A stretch of 64,000 bases of DNA from an uncultured Clostridia bacterium (GCA_937895935.1 CALBKX010000015.1:41841-105840), one strand, 5' to 3'. Shown: positions 1-8,833, counted from the stretch's first letter. Notes: generated by a model from the sequence alone, not told the origin. Numbers and translations are program-made.

Positions 1-505
1 CATAAGTGATAATACCGATTGTTTTATACTCTTCTTTTACTCTATTTCTTTTAATTTCATAAAAGTATTTCAAAGTTAAAAGCTGGGCTTTATAAGAAAT
101 TCCTTGATTTAACATTCGGTTCATTAATGTTAAATTATGAACACTTACTGGTTCTTCTTCTGAATTAACTCCAAAAAGTCTAATAATGTAATAAAACAAA
201 GCATCTCTATCATCATAATTTTTCTTTTTTAACTCTTTGTTTTCTTCTGATAAATATTTTCCGGCAATAGCATATGAAATGTTTAATTCTTTTGCTACAC
301 GAGATAGATTTTTGTATTCTTTGTATTTTTTATTTATTTCATTAATCAATTCGGGAGATAGTTCTTTTCTAACTTTCTTCTTATTTGAATATTTGCTTAC
401 AGTTGCCGGACTTAGTTTCAAAATTTCTGCCACTTCTTTTTGTGTTTTTTCTTTTAAAAGTTCATTAATTTGCTCTACAATTTCCGGCGTAATTTTAGTT
501 CTCAT
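1..505 (-). CDS. Helix-turn-helix DNA-binding protein, 3' end beyond window
   Basis: Reads MRTKITPEIVEQINELLKEK from an ATG at 505 and stays open to base 1, so the C-terminus is outside the window. Residues about 18-40 (TQKEVAEILKLSPATVSKYS) form a resolvase/sigma-like helix-turn-helix. The later part, with TLKYFYEIKRN, resembles the C-terminal region of Firmicutes phage HTH proteins of unknown role. An AGAGAGG ribosome binding site precedes the ATG, and a consensus promoter lies 35-60 bp upstream. It probably binds DNA as a regulator or replication accessory; the exact role is unknown. Confidence 0.75.
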   Translation of the reverse strand, partial: MRTKITPEIVEQINELLKEKTQKEVAEILKLSPATVSKYSNKKKVRKELSPELINEINKKYKEYKNLSRVAKELNISYAIAGKYLSEENKELKKKNYDDRDALFYYIIRLFGVNSEEEPVSVHNLTLMNRMLNQGISYKAQLLTLKYFYEIKRNRVKEEYKTIGIITY

Positions 506-538
506 ATTTACCGACCTCTCTTTTCTCTTTCTATATTT

Positions 539-567
539 ATTATAGCATATTTTAAAAGGAGAATCAA
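539..567 (-). promoter_or_regulatory. Sigma-A promoter, TTGATT-17-TATAAT
   Basis: On the minus strand TTGATT (567-562) is followed by exactly 17 bp and an extended -10 TGCTATAAT (TATAAT 544-539). The start region reads ATATAGAAAG, as at most other promoters here. The -35 box lies inside the terminator of the preceding gene. Confidence 0.85.
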
Positions 568-592
568 GAAAATTCTCAATTCTCCCTTTTTG
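555..592 (-). terminator. Rho-independent terminator after the GIY-YIG gene
   Basis: On the minus strand GGAGAAT (585-579) pairs with ATTCTCC (564-558), followed by TTTT. The 3' stem arm overlaps the TTGATT -35 box of the next promoter. Confidence 0.8.
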
Positions 593-594
593 TT

Positions 595-1413
595 TTATTT
601 TATTTTTAAATAAGGACATTTACGTTTTAGTTCTAGCAAAATTCTTTCATAGTATCTTTTTCTTTTATTGTAATTATAATCGTCTTTATTGGATTTAGGA
701 TAGAATTTTAAGCACTTTTTCGCATCAACTGGATAATTCATAATATTGTTTATTAATGTAAAGATGTATAATTTGCCATAAACCGTCTTCATATCTAAAA
801 TAACTTTTTCGTTTTTAAAGAATGCTGACAAACCTAAATACTTAATAGGAAAAGCAATTTTACATTTTTTATCCTCTGTGATTTCTATTAATCCCTCTTT
901 ATATAACTCTTTAATTGATTGATTCGCTTTTGCGGTAGTTCCTTTGTGTGCCTTACTTGAAAATAAGAAAATTAATTTATCAATAGAGATTGGTTCTTTT
1001 TTATATAATAAATAAATTAAAATTGTATCATAGAAGAGTGGATTCCTATTCAATCTTAATATTCTTTGATAATAATCCTTCTCTTCTTTGTTATCTTCAA
1101 TAACAGAGTTTTCTTTTTTATCAACTTGTTCTTTAGAAAAAGTTAAATTTGTATTTAATCTTAAATTATAGCCTTTCGGTTCGAGTGTATCATATTTATG
1201 GATATAAAAATCTTCCCAATAAGACAATTGGCTAATAATATCTACTTCTTTTAAAATTTCAAAAGTAAAATTTTCAATTCCTTCTTTTTCTATAATCTTG
1301 TCAATATATTGGTCGCCCTTGCAATGCTCATCTAATCTTTTGCCACAATGAATTGATTGACCGATATAACTTTTCCCATTTTTCTTATTTGTAATTTTAT
1401 AGATTCCTTTCAT
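595..1413 (-). CDS. GIY-YIG homing endonuclease with winged-helix-like C-terminus
   Basis: 272 residues. The N-terminus carries the GIY-YIG nuclease signature: G3-I4-Y5, then Y16-I17-G18, and the catalytic-type Arg at about R26 (GKRLDEH). Such enzymes nick or cut DNA at intron or intergenic homing sites. Residues about 125-200 (FYDTILIYLLYKKEPISIDK and on) look like a winged helix that could give target specificity. The gene begins 20 bp after the stop of phoH, which has two ORF-less group I introns, so it may be a free-standing endonuclease that mobilises them in trans; that link is inference. It ends at a terminator shared with the next promoter. Confidence 0.85.
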   Translation of the reverse strand: MKGIYKITNKKNGKSYIGQSIHCGKRLDEHCKGDQYIDKIIEKEGIENFTFEILKEVDIISQLSYWEDFYIHKYDTLEPKGYNLRLNTNLTFSKEQVDKKENSVIEDNKEEKDYYQRILRLNRNPLFYDTILIYLLYKKEPISIDKLIFLFSSKAHKGTTAKANQSIKELYKEGLIEITEDKKCKIAFPIKYLGLSAFFKNEKVILDMKTVYGKLYIFTLINNIMNYPVDAKKCLKFYPKSNKDDYNYNKRKRYYERILLELKRKCPYLKIK

Positions 1414-1433
1414 TTTTTTATTACATCCTTTTC

Positions 1434-1838
1434 TTAAATTTCATCCAAATATTCTGCCGCCTGAGCAACTAAACTACGTTCAATTCTTCTTAGCTTTACC
1501 GCAGCAAAAATTTTAGAATAAATTGGAGATTCTCTTAATTTCAGCAATAACTTTAAACCACTCTTATCTTTAAAAATTAAGCTGTCTGTTTGTTTTAAAT
1601 CACCATCAAAAAAGATTCTGCTATTTTCGCCGCAACGAGAAATCAAAAGCTTAATATGGTATTCAGTTAAGTTTTGTGCTTCATTGATAATAACAATAGC
1701 ATTTGAAAAACTGCGTCCTCTGATAGAAGCAATAGGAACGACTTCTAATTCTTCTAGTTCAATCATATTTTGAACTCTGTCGATTCCGATTAAGTCAATT
1801 AACGGGCCAATTTGACCACTGATTTTTGGGAGTAAATC
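1434..1838 (-). CDS. phoH: PhoH exon 3 of 3 (C-terminal ATPase part)
   Basis: Encodes residues 276-409 of the spliced protein, starting DLLPKISGQIGPLIDLIG, which restores the PhoH LPGD...P motif with exon 2. The Walker B region reads VIINEAQN; PhoH proteins usually have an Asp where this has Asn (about N327), so ATP hydrolysis may be altered. A downstream ATG at 1766 would give only 110 residues and lose conserved sequence, so it is not a real start. The phase matches exon 2 exactly when the intron is removed after its terminal G at 1839. Confidence 0.85.
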   Translation of the reverse strand, partial: DLLPKISGQIGPLIDLIGIDRVQNMIELEELEVVPIASIRGRSFSNAIVIINEAQNLTEYHIKLLISRCGENSRIFFDGDLKQTDSLIFKDKSGLKLLLKLRESPIYSKIFAAVKLRRIERSLVAQAAEYLDEI

Positions 1839-2091
1839 CTTTTAGACTATATCTTATTTTAAAAAATAAATTTTAACACTTCGATTTTTAAAAATCTACT
1901 TCCATAAGGAATAGTCGTTGAACGTCTTTCTTAAAAAAGAAATTTCGCTGCGGATTGTTCAAAAACATATCTTTTTACTATACTGATTTTATTAAAATCA
2001 CCGCAATAATATTCCCTATTATTGTTTAGTAATATGTTCTTTATAGAATATTCCCGCAATTCATTAAATTTTAGCCGAGCAATTCGCTTCC
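1839..2091 (-). ncRNA. Group I intron 2 of phoH (no ORF)
   Basis: 253 nt. Exon 2 ends GCCGGGT, which pairs with GCTCGGC in the intron to give P1 with the required U-G at the splice site. The core is visible: AATTGCGGGAA (P4 side), AATCCGCAGC (P6/P5 side), GTTCAACGACTA (P7) and GATATAGTCT (P7'), and the intron ends in G. Removing it joins ...GTLPG to DLLPKIS in frame. It shares a nearly identical P7-P8 block with intron 1 of the same gene. Confidence 0.88.
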
Positions 2092-2214
2092 ACCCGGCAG
2101 TGTCCCTACTTCCAAAGAGTCTTTTGTATAAGCGTTATTTGGAACATAAATAATTTTTGAAATTTTTCCTCTTTCTAATTCTTGTAAAGCAAAATTTGTT
2201 AAGATGTAGCTTTT
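2092..2214 (-). CDS. phoH: PhoH exon 2 of 3
   Basis: A 123-nt internal exon (41 codons), too short for ordinary ORF calling. It reads KSYILTNFALQELERGKISK and on to EVGTLPG. It completes the Walker A motif begun in exon 1 (GGCAGSG joined to KS) and the LPG motif continued in exon 3. It lies between two group I introns only 240 and 253 nt long. Confidence 0.85.
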
Positions 2215-2454
2215 CCTTTATACCGTCCTTTTCAGGATACTTTAACACTTTTGTCGGAGTAGACTATATCTTCTTCATTGAAATGAAGTGTGGTTTTTCG
2301 GATTTAAAAAATCTACTTCCATAAGGAATAGTCGTTGAACTTCCCGTTGGCTAAACGGTTTAGCTGCTGATTACCATATTAACATTAATTTAGGCGTTCC
2401 AGCAATTAACCACATTATTCAATATATATTACTATATAAGGGAGCTAATTAATA
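2215..2454 (-). ncRNA. Group I intron 1 of phoH (no ORF), inside the Walker A codons
   Basis: 240 nt. Exon 1 ends in GGGT; GGGTT pairs with AGCTC to form P1 with U-G at the cut. Core elements are AATTGCTGGAA, AATCAGCAGC, GTTCAACGACTA and GATATAGTCT; the intron ends in G. Splicing joins Gly of the Walker A P-loop to Lys-Ser, so translation without splicing stops two codons later (GSGY stop). Confidence 0.88.
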
Positions 2455-3156
2455 ACCCGAACCTGCACAGCCTCCAGCATAAATAATTTTATTATCTCTA
2501 TCAGATAGTGCGGCAAGTAAGCATTGCTGTTCAGTATTTCTTGCTCTTAAAGTATCTATATACTTATTATGAATAGCATAAGTATCTTTAACTAAATTAA
2601 GTCTAAACCCATCATAACGAAAGGCGGTGATGTCTTTATAATCTTCAATTCCATATTTATCAATTTCTTTTTCATACTTATTCTTAACAATCAAAAATTG
2701 ATTATAATTAAGTTTTAGACCTTCTGGCACAATTCCTTTTTCATAGACATCTTCCAGTTCTTTAGAATACAGATTGCTATCCAAATCTGGAGACCAATAA
2801 GCTACACCGCTATATTCGTCTTTATCACCATATCCTTCAGTTTTAATACCTTTAATAATGGCTTGAACTTTAAGATATACATCATTTGTAATAAGAATAC
2901 CATCGTTTTCTTTTGTAATATCTAAAAGCTGCTCATCCACAACTTTGTCTCGATAAGTCGAATCCCATTTTAATTTATCTAAATTTCTTGAAATATAAAC
3001 TGCCGCCCGCCGTGCTTTTTCAGCAACCTCTTTATTTAAATGCTTTTTTAGTCCATCTAATTCTTTTAGAACAGATAAAGCAATTAAATTATCGTCTTCT
3101 TTTTCTACAATTTGTGGATAATCTAATAGAACATTTGTATCAATAATTTTTTTCAA
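2455..3156 (-). CDS. phoH: PIN-PhoH protein (PhoH2/YlaK type), exon 1 of 3
   Basis: Spliced product 409 aa (exons 3156-2455, 2214-2092, 1838-1434). Residues 1 to about 130 are a PIN nuclease domain beginning KKIIDTNVLLDY with acidic residues D6 and D12 and a later ITND. The PhoH ATPase follows, with Walker A GGCAGSG/KS spanning the first intron. PIN-PhoH proteins (PhoH2) are known as RNA-unwinding ribonucleases and are common in phages. The start is a TTG preceded by AGGAG with a 9-nt spacer; no ATG is available at the domain start. The ORF that seems to end at 2449 is only exon 1 reading into the intron. Confidence 0.85.
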
Positions 3157-3182
3157 TCGCCGCCACTCCTATAAATAAGTAA

Positions 3183-3212
3183 AATAAAAGGGGAGATAAT
3201 TGCTATCTCCCC
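3183..3212 (-). terminator. Terminator after the Sak4-like gene
   Basis: On the minus strand GGGGAGATA (3212-3204) pairs perfectly with TATCTCCCC (3198-3190) around a 5-nt loop, followed by TTTTATTT. Confidence 0.85.
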
Positions 3213-3218
3213 AAAGAA

Positions 3219-4214
3219 TTAGTCAAAGTTTAGACTATCTTTAATTTCTCTAAGAGAGTCTTCTAATTCAGTCTTTTGTTCTGATGTAATTTCAGAAAAT
3301 TTAATCGTTTTTTCAAAATTCTTTTCTAAAATAGTCATAATTGCTTCTTTTTGGTCTACTGTTGCCTTAATCCAGATATTCTTTGCTTCTTCCATTAATT
3401 CATCAAAAGTTTTGCTAAAATAAATATTTTCTTCATCAGTCGCTTCATCACCGCTTGCTGCAGCTTCTTTATCGATAGCTTCATAAATAGCATTGACAAA
3501 ATCATTATAATTTAACTTAACTTTAGGGACAATATAATGAAAACGACACTTGGTTAAGAATCTTTCATCACTTCTCAGGAAAATGTATCTTTCATGAACA
3601 ATCTTATCATCTCGCTTTTCAGGCACATCTCTAATATAACCAATAATGTCTACAAACTTATTAATAAGCAAGAACGGTCTATTAGGTAAAGCAGGAACAA
3701 TTTGATTATATTCTTGCCCAAGGTCATTAATCTTTGGCTTTTCAGTTTCGTGAGAAATGAATAACAAACCGTATCCATAATAAACTAATTCTCTAAAAGA
3801 ATCCATAAATTCATTATCAAGAATCTTATACCCACCACCATAGCCTGCAACATCCTTAATAGTTTCCGCATCATGTTCATTACAAACATACTTTTCACAA
3901 AGTTTATATGCTTCATCTACTGTATCAATTACTAAAATTTCATATTTATCTAAAAGTAAAGGTTTCTTTGTCTTGGGTTCTGTTCTTTTTAATTGCTTAA
4001 CGAAATCCTTATAATCACTCCAACTTTTAACAGGAGCAACATATTTATCATGCAATCCATTTGTGCCGGGTTCAAAAGACAAGATAAGAGATTTAGGAAA
4101 TTTTGAAGCCAATGTAGTCTTCCCACATCCCGCTGCCCCGTACAATAAAGTTATCTTTCCTTTTAAATTTCTACTGATTTTCTGTGGTTCAAGTTCAAAT
4201 AAATTTAAAGCCAT
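3219..4214 (-). CDS. RecA-like P-loop ATPase, Sak4/AAA_24 type recombinase
   Basis: 331 aa from the ATG at 4214 (GGAGG lies 11 nt upstream; a TTG at 4232 overlaps this site and is unlikely). Walker A is GAAGCGKT (26-33) and Walker B is EILVIDT with D97; SHET at about 190 fits a sensor position. This is the compact RecA-core ATPase family (Sak4) that phages use for single-strand annealing and recombination, usually paired with an SSB. The next gene downstream of the promoter, transcribed just before it, is exactly such an SSB. The C-terminal 60 residues are acidic and probably flexible. Confidence 0.8.
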   Translation of the reverse strand: MALNLFELEPQKISRNLKGKITLLYGAAGCGKTTLASKFPKSLILSFEPGTNGLHDKYVAPVKSWSDYKDFVKQLKRTEPKTKKPLLLDKYEILVIDTVDEAYKLCEKYVCNEHDAETIKDVAGYGGGYKILDNEFMDSFRELVYYGYGLLFISHETEKPKINDLGQEYNQIVPALPNRPFLLINKFVDIIGYIRDVPEKRDDKIVHERYIFLRSDERFLTKCRFHYIVPKVKLNYNDFVNAIYEAIDKEAAASGDEATDEENIYFSKTFDELMEEAKNIWIKATVDQKEAIMTILEKNFEKTIKFSEITSEQKTELEDSLREIKDSLNFD

Positions 4215-4243
4215 AAATATTATTTCCTCCAAAAAGTAAAATA

Positions 4244-4275
4244 GATATAAAAATAGGGGAACTTAATCCCCTATT
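4244..4275 (-). terminator. Short terminator after ssb
   Basis: On the minus strand AATAGGGG (4275-4268) pairs with CCCCTATT (4259-4252), followed by TTTTAT. It may only attenuate, since the Sak4-like gene immediately follows. Confidence 0.65.
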
Positions 4276-4278
4276 AAC

Positions 4279-5220
4279 TTAGAAATCAAATTCACTACCC
4301 ATTACATTTGATGTCTTTTGCTTATTTGCACTATTTGCCTTTTGCTTGGCTTGTTCAATTCTTGCCTGTCTTTCCGTTAAGGCTTGCTGAATATCGCCCA
4401 TATCATAACTTTGAGCTTCGTCATTTGGCATTGTGCCGCCAGTAATAATAAGTTCTCTTACATTTACTGTATGATGTTCTACTACTGGTTCACCAAATGC
4501 TTGTTCAATTTTCTTTACTTCATCCTTAACAGAATACTTAATTCTACCGACAATGTTTACTGTATCACCCTTGTTCCAATTTTCAGAAATAAAGTCATAT
4601 GCCTGAGAATTTTCGCTTTCAGCAATAAATTCTACAACATCCACTCGACCTTGATAACCTACAAGAATAACCTTAACTTTTAACCGTCCTGTATTTTCAC
4701 CATCACGATTGACTTCTTCCTTAACAGAGCCAATTACAACATTATTAAGATTAAAAGTAGCACAATCAACATCCTTTGATGTTGCTTCTTTAGCACTTAG
4801 TATTCTGAACTTTGTAATGCTTACTTCCTTATCCGTTCCAGCAGGAATATAAACATTTTCACCAATTGAGCCGCCCTTCCTACCATCAGCACCAATAGAA
4901 ATTCTTGTTGCTCTTTCTGGCTTATCACCTGCGGCGGACAAAGAAATAAAATCCTTAAATCTTTGACCGTTATTGTAAATAGGATTAATGCCGCCCTTAG
5001 AACAATCCTTATTAGCATACAATTCAATCGGAACTTCACATTGAGTTAATACGCCATTAATTTCTTGGTCTAAACGAACCATAGCATTTACTCGAACATA
5101 ATCACGTCCTTGTGGATGTGCATCTGTTGACTTACTACGTCCTTCCTTAATATCAATCGTAGATAGCGTTCCTGTAATCACAAAATTATTATAACTCTCA
5201 TTTTCCTTAATATTTAACAT
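4279..5220 (-). CDS. ssb: Phage single-stranded DNA-binding protein
   Basis: 313 aa. The sequence looks like two OB-fold-like beta-rich segments (about 10-90 and 145-245), then a low-complexity Gln/Ala/Asn-rich linker, ending in an acidic aromatic tip GSEFDF. That layout of OB folds, flexible linker and acidic C-terminal tip is characteristic of SSBs, whose tip recruits other replication and repair proteins. It lies directly upstream of the Sak4-like recombinase in one operon, a usual pairing. ATG start; the ribosome binding site is GGAGGATATTGA. Confidence 0.75.
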   Translation of the reverse strand: MLNIKENESYNNFVITGTLSTIDIKEGRSKSTDAHPQGRDYVRVNAMVRLDQEINGVLTQCEVPIELYANKDCSKGGINPIYNNGQRFKDFISLSAAGDKPERATRISIGADGRKGGSIGENVYIPAGTDKEVSITKFRILSAKEATSKDVDCATFNLNNVVIGSVKEEVNRDGENTGRLKVKVILVGYQGRVDVVEFIAESENSQAYDFISENWNKGDTVNIVGRIKYSVKDEVKKIEQAFGEPVVEHHTVNVRELIITGGTMPNDEAQSYDMGDIQQALTERQARIEQAKQKANSANKQKTSNVMGSEFDF

Positions 5221-5262
5221 TCAATATCCTCCAAAAAAAAATAATAGTAGTAAGTTTTAAGA

Positions 5263-5287
5263 ATAAGTGGGGAGATTAACTCCCCTT
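5263..5287 (-). terminator. Weak stem-loop between the wHTH gene and ssb
   Basis: On the minus strand GGGGAG (5285-5280) pairs with CTCCCC (5274-5269). The T tract is poor, so it is probably an attenuator or RNA-stability hairpin. Confidence 0.5.
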
Positions 5288-5290
5288 ATA

Positions 5291-5575
5291 TTATTCAATT
5301 GTTAGGTTCATACCAGCATCTGTTAGAGTAAAATACTTCACATCCTTAACCGTTGTAGTTCCATCTGGATTCTGAATTTCTGTTGGCATAGAAAATCTTT
5401 CAATATAATCTACGCCTGCCTTCTTACCCTTACGCTCAATTGTTAGAACAGCACCAGTAATCTGCTGAACTTTTTCAACACCAAGAGCTTCCTGAACCTG
5501 CTTGGCAGTAAACTTAGCACCAGCACCATTACTCTTTAGAAAATCTAGAACCTTAATTGTATTAATACTTGCCAT
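5291..5575 (-). CDS. Small winged-helix-like DNA-binding protein
   Basis: 94 aa, MASINTIKVLDFLKSNGAGA at the start. The order is helix, helix-turn-helix (KFTAKQVQEALGVEKVQQIT) and then a beta wing (GKKAGVDYIERF, VKYFTLTDAG), which suggests a winged helix. It is first in the operon with ssb and the Sak4-like gene, under a consensus promoter with a 70-nt leader. A role as regulator or single-strand/duplex accessory factor is inference. Confidence 0.6.
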   Translation of the reverse strand: MASINTIKVLDFLKSNGAGAKFTAKQVQEALGVEKVQQITGAVLTIERKGKKAGVDYIERFSMPTEIQNPDGTTTVKDVKYFTLTDAGMNLTIE

Positions 5576-5614
5576 AAAAACATCTCTCCTTTAAAATAAT
5601 AAATTTTATATCTT

Positions 5615-5634
5615 AAATAGCTGGTGTGCTATTT
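5615..5634 (-). promoter_or_regulatory. Leader hairpin before the wHTH-ssb operon
   Basis: Perfect 7-bp stem AAATAGC/GCTATTT with a 6-nt loop that reads ACACCA in the RNA, placed between the promoter and the ribosome binding site. No T run follows, so it looks like a 5'-UTR regulatory or stability hairpin. Confidence 0.5.
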
Positions 5635-5648
5635 AATTTACTATAATT

Positions 5649-5677
5649 AGTATAACATGATTTTTATTTAAAATCAA
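5649..5677 (-). promoter_or_regulatory. Promoter TTGATT-17-TATACT
   Basis: On the minus strand TTGATT (5677-5672) lies 17 bp from an extended -10 TGTTATACT (TATACT 5654-5649). The -35 box overlaps the last codons and stop of the topoisomerase A gene. Confidence 0.8.
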
Positions 5678-8025
5678 CTTTTTGCTTTAAGCAAATTTGT
5701 GATTTCTTGATTTGTTCCTTTCACACCTAAAGCATTTTTGGAAACAAGAGAAATTTCTTTTGTATTAATTCTTACTGTTCCCTCATTTCCTATAATAATT
5801 ATATCACAATCCTTATCAGTAGTCAAGAATTTGATAACATAATCATTGTCTTTTACTTTTGAAATCTTATTTCCCATGGTTGCTCTGCCTTGTGCATGAT
5901 ATTCAGATAGCAATGTCTTTTTAATTAAACCATTATGCGTGGCGGCAACTAAATTTGTAGAGTTGTTAGAAATTGCTTTCGCATCAATTACATAGTCATT
6001 TGATTGTAATTTAATTCCTTTTACTCCAGTAGATTGCCGTCCAATAGCCTCGATACTATCTGAATCGGTAATTAAAAAGTTATTTTTCTTTGTTAAAATT
6101 CCAATTTTTTCGTCATTAATTAAACAAACATTTAATACTTCATCCCCTTCTTTCAATTTAATTGCCGCCAGACCTCTTTTAGAGCAGCTATTATATAACT
6201 TGCTCTCTGACTTTTTAATCATACCATTCTTTGTGATAAAAAGCAAATATTTGTAAGCATTCTTTTTTTCTGTAGAAATAATGGTAGTAATAATTTCGTC
6301 ATCAGCTAAGTCCAAAAGTTGTGAGTAATGAACACGACCAATTGGAATTTCACTAGCCGGAATTTGATACATTTTCCCCTTATTTGTAAAAACTAGAATA
6401 TTACTATAATTAGAATCTGTAAGTGAAAAGATAGATACTTCGTCCGGCTTCATTTTTAATTTTTTTCCTTTTGCTCCTCGTTTTTGAGTAATTAAAGTGG
6501 AAGATTCCATTGTATAAAAATTGCCCATGTTAGTATAATTGATTAGTAGTTCTTTTTGTTCAATAGGTTCAGCTTCTTCATCATCAGAAGTAAAGTCCAG
6601 ATTAATCACCTTTGTCCGGCGTTCATCACCATAAACTTTTGCCACTTCTCTTAAATCATCTTCAATTTCTTTATAAAGTAATTTTTTGTTGTTTAAAACA
6701 TTATTATGATACTCTTGCTCTTTTAATAATTTTTCTTTTTCATCATTAAAAGATTGAATTTCTAAATGAATAAGTCTTGATAGAGTCATTTTAAGAATTG
6801 CATCTACTTGTTCTTCATTATACCCAAATCTTTCAATTAATTTTACTTTGGCTTCATCTTTATCATTTGATTCTCGAATTAAACTAACTACTTCATTAAT
6901 ATTAGCAATAGCTATTAAAAGTCCAGCAATAATATTTAATCTTTTATTAATAGCTTTTAAATCAAATTGATGTGCTTTTGTTCTTACAGAAATTTCATGG
7001 TCTAAATGAGCTTGCAATGCCTCTTTCCAACCAAATACTTTTGGTCTTGTGCCGCCGTCAAGCATAACCATATTAATTCCATAGTAAGATTGTAGAGATG
7101 TCTTTTTATATAAAATTTTTAATACTCTCTGATAGTTAGCACTTTTAGATAAATAAATTTTAATATTAGGAGAAACTTTTGTTAAATCCAGCACCTTATC
7201 AATTCCAACCAATTCACCGTTATCAATTAATTCTTTAATTTCCCCACAAATTGTATTAGTAAAAACACCAAAAGGAATTTCTCTTACAATTAAAATTCGT
7301 TCCGATTCGTCATAATCAATTACACTTCTGATACAACATGATTTTCCTGTTCCATTCCTTAAAGATTCTTTTACTTCTTTTTCATTTAAAATTACACCAC
7401 CACTAATGAAATCCGGCGGACAATAAATTTCATCAAAAGAAATGTCAGGATTATATAATAATTTAATCATAGCATTATTGGTTTCTTTTAAGGAAAATTG
7501 CGGAATTGATGAAGAAATTCCACAAGAGATTCCAGTTGACCCATTTACAATATTATAAAATCCTAAAGACGGTAAAACAGAGGGAAATTTTTTAGTATTA
7601 GAAAAATTATCAAACCAAACATCAATTGTATCTTTATCTAACGATTCAAAAAGTTTATCACCTAATTTATTTAAACGCATTTTGGTATATCTACTGGCGG
7701 CTTCTGAATTAGCAGATAATAAAGAACCAGTAGAGCCATGAAAATCTTCCAAAGGATAACGCATAACATACTCTTTACCATATCTTGCTAAAAGCTTATA
7801 ACAACTTGAATCACCATGTAAATAATAATTTTTAATACATTCGCCAACAGACGCTGGTGAAGGCTGAATTGTATGTGAGCTATCAATTTTAGCTTCTTTT
7901 TGAGCGAAAAAACACATTCGAGCAGAAGGTTTAATATTATCTCTAACGTCAGTAATAGCTCTTTGCTGGATAGTCATTGCGGCATATCCAGAAAAAGCTT
8001 CTTTAATTGTATTTACTAATTTCAA
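5674..8025 (-). CDS. gyrA: DNA topoisomerase II subunit A (GyrA/ParC-like)
   Basis: 783 aa. The breakage-reunion domain begins near residue 10; the catalytic tyrosine is Y113 within EAASRYTKMRL, preceded by the usual Arg. It continues with SIPQF- and REIPFGV-type motifs of the GyrA core and a long coiled coil (about 330-470). A C-terminal domain of repeated blades follows, with GxxxxKS..S.L-like segments (for example ITKNGMIKKSESKLYNSCSKRG). The enzyme passes one duplex through another with the B subunit encoded just upstream. The start is TTG with AAGGTGG upstream. Phage type II topoisomerases serve replication of large genomes. Confidence 0.92.
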   Translation of the reverse strand: MKLVNTIKEAFSGYAAMTIQQRAITDVRDNIKPSARMCFFAQKEAKIDSSHTIQPSPASVGECIKNYYLHGDSSCYKLLARYGKEYVMRYPLEDFHGSTGSLLSANSEAASRYTKMRLNKLGDKLFESLDKDTIDVWFDNFSNTKKFPSVLPSLGFYNIVNGSTGISCGISSSIPQFSLKETNNAMIKLLYNPDISFDEIYCPPDFISGGVILNEKEVKESLRNGTGKSCCIRSVIDYDESERILIVREIPFGVFTNTICGEIKELIDNGELVGIDKVLDLTKVSPNIKIYLSKSANYQRVLKILYKKTSLQSYYGINMVMLDGGTRPKVFGWKEALQAHLDHEISVRTKAHQFDLKAINKRLNIIAGLLIAIANINEVVSLIRESNDKDEAKVKLIERFGYNEEQVDAILKMTLSRLIHLEIQSFNDEKEKLLKEQEYHNNVLNNKKLLYKEIEDDLREVAKVYGDERRTKVINLDFTSDDEEAEPIEQKELLINYTNMGNFYTMESSTLITQKRGAKGKKLKMKPDEVSIFSLTDSNYSNILVFTNKGKMYQIPASEIPIGRVHYSQLLDLADDEIITTIISTEKKNAYKYLLFITKNGMIKKSESKLYNSCSKRGLAAIKLKEGDEVLNVCLINDEKIGILTKKNNFLITDSDSIEAIGRQSTGVKGIKLQSNDYVIDAKAISNNSTNLVAATHNGLIKKTLLSEYHAQGRATMGNKISKVKDNDYVIKFLTTDKDCDIIIIGNEGTVRINTKEISLVSKNALGVKGTNQEITNLLKAKS

Positions 8026-8038
8026 TTAGAACACCACC

Positions 8039-8641
8039 TTAATATTCCATATACTTACTAAAATCAATATTTTCAAAAATAAATTCTTTTCTAGGCAGAA
8101 CATCTTCTCCCATTAAGTCCTCTAATAATTTATCTACTTCTGGTTCGTATTCTAATATATCTAATTTTTGATTTTCTTCTGTAAACATTGCTTCTTCCAT
8201 TTCGTCTGCACTCATAGAACCTAAGCCTTTCGCAGAAATAATTGTGCCACCACGATATTTTTCTTGTTTTTCTCTTTCTGAATAATAATAATATCGTTTA
8301 TTGCCTTTTGTTTCAATAAACAAAGGTGCTCTAAGCCAGCAAAGTCGATTTTCTTTTAAGAATTGTGGGCAAAGTTTATAAATTGCCGCCATTAATAATA
8401 ATGAGATGTGGCTGCCATCTAAATCCCCATCAACGCAAATTCCAATTTTACCATATCTTAATTTTTTAGGGTTATAATTATTTATATCAATTCCCATAGC
8501 ATAAAGTAAAAGTTTAATTTCTTCGTTTGCTAAATACTTTTCTTCTGTATTGGAAAGACAATTAATAATCTTCCCTTTTAATGATAGTAAGCCAAATTTA
8601 TCTACTTTTCTGGCTTTTGCTACCATGGATGCTGCGGAGTT
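8039..8641 (-). CDS. gyrB: Topoisomerase II subunit B, exon 3 of 3 (TOPRIM part)
   Basis: Begins NSAASMVAKARK and carries the TOPRIM acidic motif DGDLDGSHI (D486, D488, D490 of the spliced protein). With exon 2 it rebuilds the EG-x-SA motif; the usual Asp of EGDSA is Asn here. The ATG at 8626 is an internal Met and not a start. It ends 14 bp before the gyrA start, so the two subunits are co-transcribed. Confidence 0.87.
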   Translation of the reverse strand, partial: NSAASMVAKARKVDKFGLLSLKGKIINCLSNTEEKYLANEEIKLLLYAMGIDINNYNPKKLRYGKIGICVDGDLDGSHISLLLMAAIYKLCPQFLKENRLCWLRAPLFIETKGNKRYYYYSEREKQEKYRGGTIISAKGLGSMSADEMEEAMFTEENQKLDILEYEPEVDKLLEDLMGEDVLPRKEFIFENIDFSKYMEY

Positions 8642-8833
8642 CGCATAAAATGCTGACTATTTCTTTAGTAATTCACTACTTACCGTTTCAGGCTATGTGT
8701 CAATAATAGCCTTACTCCTCGACAAAGAGGATAGTCGATACAGGATTTTATTCCCACGAGATTTTACCCTCGTTAGCTATTTAATAAAATAACCTCATTG
8801 ACAAATGACAAAATAAGTAAGGGCGACCCAACC
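8642..8833 (-). ncRNA. Group I intron 2 of gyrB (192 nt, no ORF)
   Basis: Exon 2 ends GAGGGT, which pairs with GCCCTT at the start of the intron to give P1 with U-G at the splice site. P7 halves are ATCGACTATCC and AATAGTC; the intron ends in G at 8642. Splicing joins CVEG to NSAAS in the TOPRIM glutamate motif. It is the shortest of the six introns. Confidence 0.82.

Noticed and set aside
237..545. A plus-strand 102-residue frame
   Set aside because: It is the antisense shadow of the HTH gene on the minus strand, which has a promoter, ribosome binding site and recognisable domain.
4384..5039. Frames inside ssb on both strands (99 and 72 residues)
   Set aside because: Hydrophobic or low-complexity translations fully inside ssb, without their own ribosome binding sites.
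8642..8833. A spacer between two separate topoisomerase genes instead of an intron
   Set aside because: A P1 helix with U-G, P7 halves and a terminal G are present, and removal restores the TOPRIM motif in frame.
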